This document shows positions 59,988-64,000 of a stretch of DNA of 64,000 nucleotides, piece after piece (the first letter of the stretch is position 1; the number at the start of each line of letters is the position of its first letter). Origin of the DNA: SH-MAG3 sp036374995 (GTDB lineage: Bacteria > Gemmatimonadota > Gemmatimonadetes > Longimicrobiales > RSA9). The notes beneath the pieces were generated by a model. That model had not been told where the DNA came from. It made no database searches and saw only the letters and a program-made list of their open reading frames with translations. The stretch spans positions 31,138 through 95,137 of the forward strand of contig DASUSS010000069.1 of NCBI GenBank assembly GCA_036374995.1. The letters are read 5' to 3'. Position numbers and translations under genes: made by a program.

Positions 59988-62354
59988 TCAGTGCACGGCG
60001 CGCAACTCCAGGCGGTGCGTCGTCCTGCTCTCGACCGCCTCTCTGCTGTACAGAAGCGGGAAGAACTGACCGTTCGCCCAGAGCGGCAGCAGATTGCCGT
60101 AGAACGGGCTGCCCGGCTGACCCGATTGACCGGGCGTGCTCGTGACACGGGAATTGTCGAGATCGGCGAAGTCGATGATCTCGCGGAACGTCGCGCCGGT
60201 GGCTGCGATCGTGCCACCGCCGCCGTTCCGTTCCACGCCGGGCAGGTCGTACGCGGCCACGAGCCAGTGGGGGAACTCGCTGCGGTGGATGCGACCCCAC
60301 CGCCACTGGCTCCGGTCGGGACCCTGGCGCGAGCGCAGCGTGTCGACCGCCGCGGCGAGCGCTGCCTCGGACAGCTCGTTGCGCCGCGCGGGCGACGCGG
60401 TCACGGCGCGCGCCTCGTCATCCAGCAGGTCACGCCACAGGCTGTGAAGCGCAGCCTCCGGGCTCGAGCGGTGATACGTGCCGTTCCACGCCGCGATCTG
60501 TGCGCGCGCCCACTCCACGACCGGATCGCGTGCGGTCCAGCCCGCGAACAGCGGCAGGTCGTCCGCGATCCACGGATACACCGCATCGTTCGCCATCAGC
60601 TCGAAGTCCTCGGGCGTGAGTCGACGCGCGCTCGCGAACATCTGCCGGATGCGGTCCATGCGCGCGCTCGGCCCGCGCGGGAACATGATCGGCGGGTGGT
60701 ACCCCGGCGGCTGGATGTCGTTGTTGGCCGTTCCGATCCAGCCGCGCTCCGGATTGAACTCCTGCGGCAGCTCCGTGTGACTGCGGAAACCGCTCCACTC
60801 GTACTGCCCCGTGCCCGGCACCGGCAGCCGCCCGTACCAGCCGCCCGTGCGACGCGGCGTCAGGGCCGCTGCGAGCCACGCGATGTTCCCACCGACATCA
60901 CCGCACACCATGTTCTCACTCGGCGCGTGATAGTACGCGAGTGCATCGATGAAGTCGCGACAGTCGTCGACCTCCGCCAGACGGAGCGCGGCCAGATAGC
61001 CGCCGCTGCCGGGCTCGCTGCTCGTCGACCGGATCGCGTACGCCACGTGATTCGCGGAGTCGACGTAGAACACCGGGCCGTGACGGCTGTAGCGATGCTC
61101 GACGATGCGCGGCGCCTCGCCACGAACCGGGATCGTGTCGACGATGGTGCGCAGTGCGTACCACTCGCCGCGCCAGCGTGCCTCATCGAGGTTCGACGGG
61201 TTCAGCTGCTCGACGAACACGTCCGCCTGATCGGTGCCGACGATCGTGAGTCCCCAGCCGACACGGCCGTTGTGGCCGATGGCCACGCCGGGGATGGCAG
61301 GCTCCGTCGCGCCGATCACGCTGTAGCCGGGTGCATTGAGATGCACGAGATACCGCAGCGAGGGATTCGTCACGCTGCGGTGCGGGTCGTTCGCGAGCAG
61401 CACCTTTCCGCTCGCCGTCAACCGCCCGCTCGCCACCCAGTTGTTGCTGCCGGGTGAGCGCTCCAGTGCGCCACGATTCTCCGATGTCAGTGCGTCGGCC
61501 CACGCGCGATATTCCGGCAGCACGGGCGGACGCGGGAAGCCACCACGGAAGTGGCCGAGCGCCGCGAGCACGTCGTCGGTGATGAGCGAGACATCGAGGC
61601 CTTCGGGAAGCGTGAGATCGATCCAGGCCGCCCGGCCCGGCGCATCCTGACGGTTCACCGCGTCCAGTCCGAGCCGCGCAATGCGGCGCGCCAGCACCAG
61701 CTCCGCACGCGCGGCACCGAGCGGCAGCGCCGTCGCTACGCGACCGGTCGACGCTTCCGGCGTCCACCGCAGTGGCCGCAGCCCCGTCAGCCTGTACTCG
61801 ACCGGCAGATCCTCGCCGATCTCATCGATGTACGCGTTCACGCCGTCCGCGAATGCCTGGAAGATGCGACGCCCCTCGGGGTGGTAGCTCGCGAACTCCT
61901 CGTCCCAGGGGCCGCGGAACATGATCAGACGCGCGAGCCGGTCGTGCTCGAACGCCGCCGGTCCGAGGATCTCCGCCAGCCGACCCTCGTTCGTGCGCCG
62001 CCACATGTCGATCTGCCACAGCCGGTCCTGCGCCTGCACCCAGCCCTGCGCGAAGAACAGGTCCCGGGCGTTCTGCGCGTAGATGTGCGGGATGCCCCAG
62101 CGGTCGCGCAGCACCCGGACATCGGCCTCGAGACCACGCACGGCCACGGTGCCCTCGATCTGCGCGAGCGACTCGCGGGCCAATCGGTCGAAGCCGTCCT
62201 GCGCCGCCGCCGGCACGCCCGCAGCGGCGGTGTGGAGAGCGCAGACGGCGACGGCACGCAGCAGGGTCGTCCGGATCCGGAGCGGTGCCGTCCTGCGCCG
62301 CGCCGGTCCGCCACGGCCCTCGCTCGGAGTCACGCACGCGACGCTGCGCATCAT
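59988..62354 (-). CDS. Penicillin acylase family (S45) hydrolase
   Basis: A 788-residue Ntn-hydrolase precursor with a signal peptide (residues about 25-52, ending VPAAAQ), the alpha-chain motif RDRWGIPHIYAQNARDLFFA and WQIDMWRRTNEGRL, a linker, then the self-cleavage site Gly302-Ser303 in SPGSNNWVASG. Ser303 becomes the beta-chain nucleophile. Downstream HLNAPGYSVIGATEPAIPGV and IGTANNDIQPPGYHP match the beta chain. The family splits amides such as acyl-homoserine lactones, penicillins or aculeacin; the true substrate here is unknown. It acts outside the cytoplasm. The ATG has GGAGG nearby; the open frame that runs further across the neighbouring kinase gene is not coding. Confidence 0.92.
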   Translation of the reverse strand: MMRSVACVTPSEGRGGPARRRTAPLRIRTTLLRAVAVCALHTAAAGVPAAAQDGFDRLARESLAQIEGTVAVRGLEADVRVLRDRWGIPHIYAQNARDLFFAQGWVQAQDRLWQIDMWRRTNEGRLAEILGPAAFEHDRLARLIMFRGPWDEEFASYHPEGRRIFQAFADGVNAYIDEIGEDLPVEYRLTGLRPLRWTPEASTGRVATALPLGAARAELVLARRIARLGLDAVNRQDAPGRAAWIDLTLPEGLDVSLITDDVLAALGHFRGGFPRPPVLPEYRAWADALTSENRGALERSPGSNNWVASGRLTASGKVLLANDPHRSVTNPSLRYLVHLNAPGYSVIGATEPAIPGVAIGHNGRVGWGLTIVGTDQADVFVEQLNPSNLDEARWRGEWYALRTIVDTIPVRGEAPRIVEHRYSRHGPVFYVDSANHVAYAIRSTSSEPGSGGYLAALRLAEVDDCRDFIDALAYYHAPSENMVCGDVGGNIAWLAAALTPRRTGGWYGRLPVPGTGQYEWSGFRSHTELPQEFNPERGWIGTANNDIQPPGYHPPIMFPRGPSARMDRIRQMFASARRLTPEDFELMANDAVYPWIADDLPLFAGWTARDPVVEWARAQIAAWNGTYHRSSPEAALHSLWRDLLDDEARAVTASPARRNELSEAALAAAVDTLRSRQGPDRSQWRWGRIHRSEFPHWLVAAYDLPGVERNGGGGTIAATGATFREIIDFADLDNSRVTSTPGQSGQPGSPFYGNLLPLWANGQFFPLLYSREAVESRTTHRLELRAVH

Positions 62355-62516
62355 CGGTACCTCCGTGAAGTGGTCGTTCGCGATGGACTGCGGCCGCGCG
62401 CCCGGGGCCGTGAAGGCTCGACGGCCCCGCCGCGCGATGCGGCGCACCCCTTGCAATTCACCCGTCGCGCGACCGGAGACTGCTCCGACCGCACGCCATG
62501 CAACCCAGAGCCACGA

Positions 62517-64000
62517 ATGCCGATCTCGTTGAAGCCGAAGCATCTGGGCCGCTACACGGACCTCGCCCGCCTGCTCGTCAGGTACGGCCGCCGCGACCTG
62601 ATCGAGGGCGCCGGCCTCGAGGCGGCGCTGCCGACCGAGGAACGCGCTGCGCGGGCAGAGGACTCGGAGCATCCGGATGCAGCGCAACTCGCCGACGACC
62701 TCGAGAAGCTGGGCCCCACCTACATCAAGCTCGGACAGCTGCTCTCCACCCGCGCCGACATCCTGCCGATCGCGTACATGGAGGCACTGGGGAGACTCCA
62801 GGACCGGGTCGAGCCGTTCCCGTCCGCCGAGGCGGAGCAGATCATCCAGGACGAGCTCGGCGTGCGGATGTCCAGGCTCTTCGAGAGCTTCCAGTCCGAG
62901 CCGATCGCGGCAGCATCGCTCGGGCAGGTGTACCGCGCGACGCTCCGCGACGGCCGCCCCGTCGCCGTGAAGGTACAGCGCCCCGGGATCCGCAGCCGGA
63001 TCATGGACGATCTCGAGGCTCTGAACGAGATCGCAGTCTTCATCGACGAGCACACGGAGCTCGGCAGGCGCTACGGCATGGCCGGCATGCTCGACGAGTT
63101 CCGCCGCTCGCTCCTGCGCGAGCTCGACTATCTGCGCGAGGCACAGAACCTCGCCGTGTTCCGCGAGAACATGCGCGAGTTCGATCGCATCATCGTGCCC
63201 GCACCGGTCATGGACTACACGACCTCGTGCGTGCTCACCATGGAGTGGATCGACGGCGAGAAGATCACCGACATCCCGCCCGTCCGCCTGATCGAGCTCG
63301 ACGGCGCGGCACTCGGCGATACCCTGTTCGAGGCATACCTCAAGCAGATCCTCGTCGATGGCATCTTCCACGCCGACCCGCATCCCGGCAACGTCTTCCT
63401 CACCGACGACGATCGCATCGCACTCATCGACCTCGGCATGGTCGGCTACGTGACGGAGTCGATGCAGGAGAAGCTGCTGAAGCTGCTCATTGCGATCAGC
63501 GATGGCAAGGGCGAGGATGCCGCGAGCACCGCGGCGGCGATGGGCGAGCGGCTCGAGGACTTCAACCGGCAGAAGTACACGCGCGAGATCTCGAACCTGG
63601 TCGCAATGCATCGTGAATCGACCATGGGCGAGATGGACATCGGTCGCATCGTCGTCGAGATCACGCGCATCTCCGGCGAGAACGGCGCCCGTCAGCCGGT
63701 CGAGCTCACCATGCTCGGCAAGACGCTGCTCAACCTGGATCGTGTCGCCACCACGCTCGCGCCGGACTTCGACGTCAATGACGCGATCCGCCGGAAGGCG
63801 GGCTCGCTGATGCGCCGGCGCATGCTGCGCCAGCTCTCGCCCACGCAGGCGCTCGCCGGCGCACTCGAGCTGAACGAGTTCATCCAGGACCTGCCCGGCC
63901 GGCTGAACCGGATGATGGACCGCGTCGCCGACAACCGGATCCGCATCAAGGTCGACGCGATCGACGAGACCGAGCTGATCACGGGAATGCAGAAGATCGC
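62517..64000 (+). CDS. AarF/UbiB (ABC1) family kinase-like protein, 3' end beyond window
   Basis: 494 codons of an ABC1/UbiB protein. Present are the KxGQ motif (TYIKLGQLLSTRADILP), the Ala-rich loop AAASLGQVYRA, the VAIK-like lysine (VAVKVQRPG), the ELDYLREAQN motif, the catalytic FHADPHPGNVFL and the metal-binding DLG in IALIDLGMVGYV. UbiB family members have ATPase activity and support ubiquinone or other prenyl-lipid pathways. The C-terminal helices continue past the right edge. The start codon is ATG with only a weak AGAG upstream. It is divergent from the penicillin-acylase gene. Confidence 0.92.
   Translation, partial: MPISLKPKHLGRYTDLARLLVRYGRRDLIEGAGLEAALPTEERAARAEDSEHPDAAQLADDLEKLGPTYIKLGQLLSTRADILPIAYMEALGRLQDRVEPFPSAEAEQIIQDELGVRMSRLFESFQSEPIAAASLGQVYRATLRDGRPVAVKVQRPGIRSRIMDDLEALNEIAVFIDEHTELGRRYGMAGMLDEFRRSLLRELDYLREAQNLAVFRENMREFDRIIVPAPVMDYTTSCVLTMEWIDGEKITDIPPVRLIELDGAALGDTLFEAYLKQILVDGIFHADPHPGNVFLTDDDRIALIDLGMVGYVTESMQEKLLKLLIAISDGKGEDAASTAAAMGERLEDFNRQKYTREISNLVAMHRESTMGEMDIGRIVVEITRISGENGARQPVELTMLGKTLLNLDRVATTLAPDFDVNDAIRRKAGSLMRRRMLRQLSPTQALAGALELNEFIQDLPGRLNRMMDRVADNRIRIKVDAIDETELITGMQKI

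Noticed and set aside
62355..63611. Leftward extension of the penicillin acylase frame
   Set aside because: It is antisense to the AarF/UbiB gene; the signal peptide and GGAGG place the true start at 62354.
1..64000. CRISPR arrays, tRNA or rRNA genes, insertion sequences, phage or defence systems
   Set aside because: I looked for regularly spaced repeats, cloverleaf-like tails, transposase motifs and known defence domains and saw none; short RNA genes cannot be fully excluded by eye.

Overview
The window is about 70% G+C and is packed with protein genes. It has no rRNA, tRNA, CRISPR array, insertion sequence or phage gene that I can see. The gene content suggests a Gram-negative, aerobic, heterotrophic soil-type bacterium, most likely Gemmatimonadota or a close neighbour. 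Pointers are two PadR plus orphan-permease (ADOP) pairs, many Tat or Sec exported oxidoreductases, beta-propeller/amidohydrolase fusions, a TonB-dependent receptor with its own sigma/anti-sigma pair, and lipoproteins. The phylum is inference; no marker gene is present to prove it.

Left part (1-19 kb): a truncated dCMP deaminase at the edge; PadR plus ADOP permease behind a double operator; a THUMP-type RNA methyltransferase followed by a DUF411 lipoprotein; a lipoprotein plus polysaccharide pyruvyl transferase pair; then a leftward regulatory block. That block is a VIT/vWA protein, an ECF sigma factor, a zinc-finger anti-sigma factor and a LytS-like kinase with a decayed ATPase domain. A perfect 40-bp inverted repeat encloses 133 bp between the vWA and sigma genes. 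Two TPR-like paralogs, a Tat-exported FAD amine-oxidase-like enzyme, a cytochrome c, a PQQ dehydrogenase and an EamA transporter follow.

Middle (19-40 kb): a CGNR regulator divergent from a 52-codon gene and the transporter; an NHL protein; two tandem propeller/amidohydrolase fusions of more than 1,100 residues each; an exported IorAB-type molybdenum hydroxylase with a beta-sandwich partner; a HisC-like aminotransferase carrying an export signal; a HupE-like membrane protein; another propeller; and an operon of gluconate-dehydrogenase-type gamma subunit, GMC oxidoreductase and exported RidA.

Right part (40-64 kb): a second PadR/ADOP pair with the same operator design; a leftward operon of TonB receptor, ECF sigma, anti-sigma and M14 peptidase; a PAS histidine kinase with a CYTH protein; a maltodextrin block (secreted GH13, MFS importer, GH97); an ankyrin/glyoxalase fusion; a penicillin-acylase-family hydrolase; and an AarF/UbiB-like kinase running off the right edge. 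No gene-free stretch exceeds 300 bases. The longest gaps (about 230-260 bases at 10103, 21141, 28483 and 39954) hold the inverted repeat, hairpins and promoters described below.
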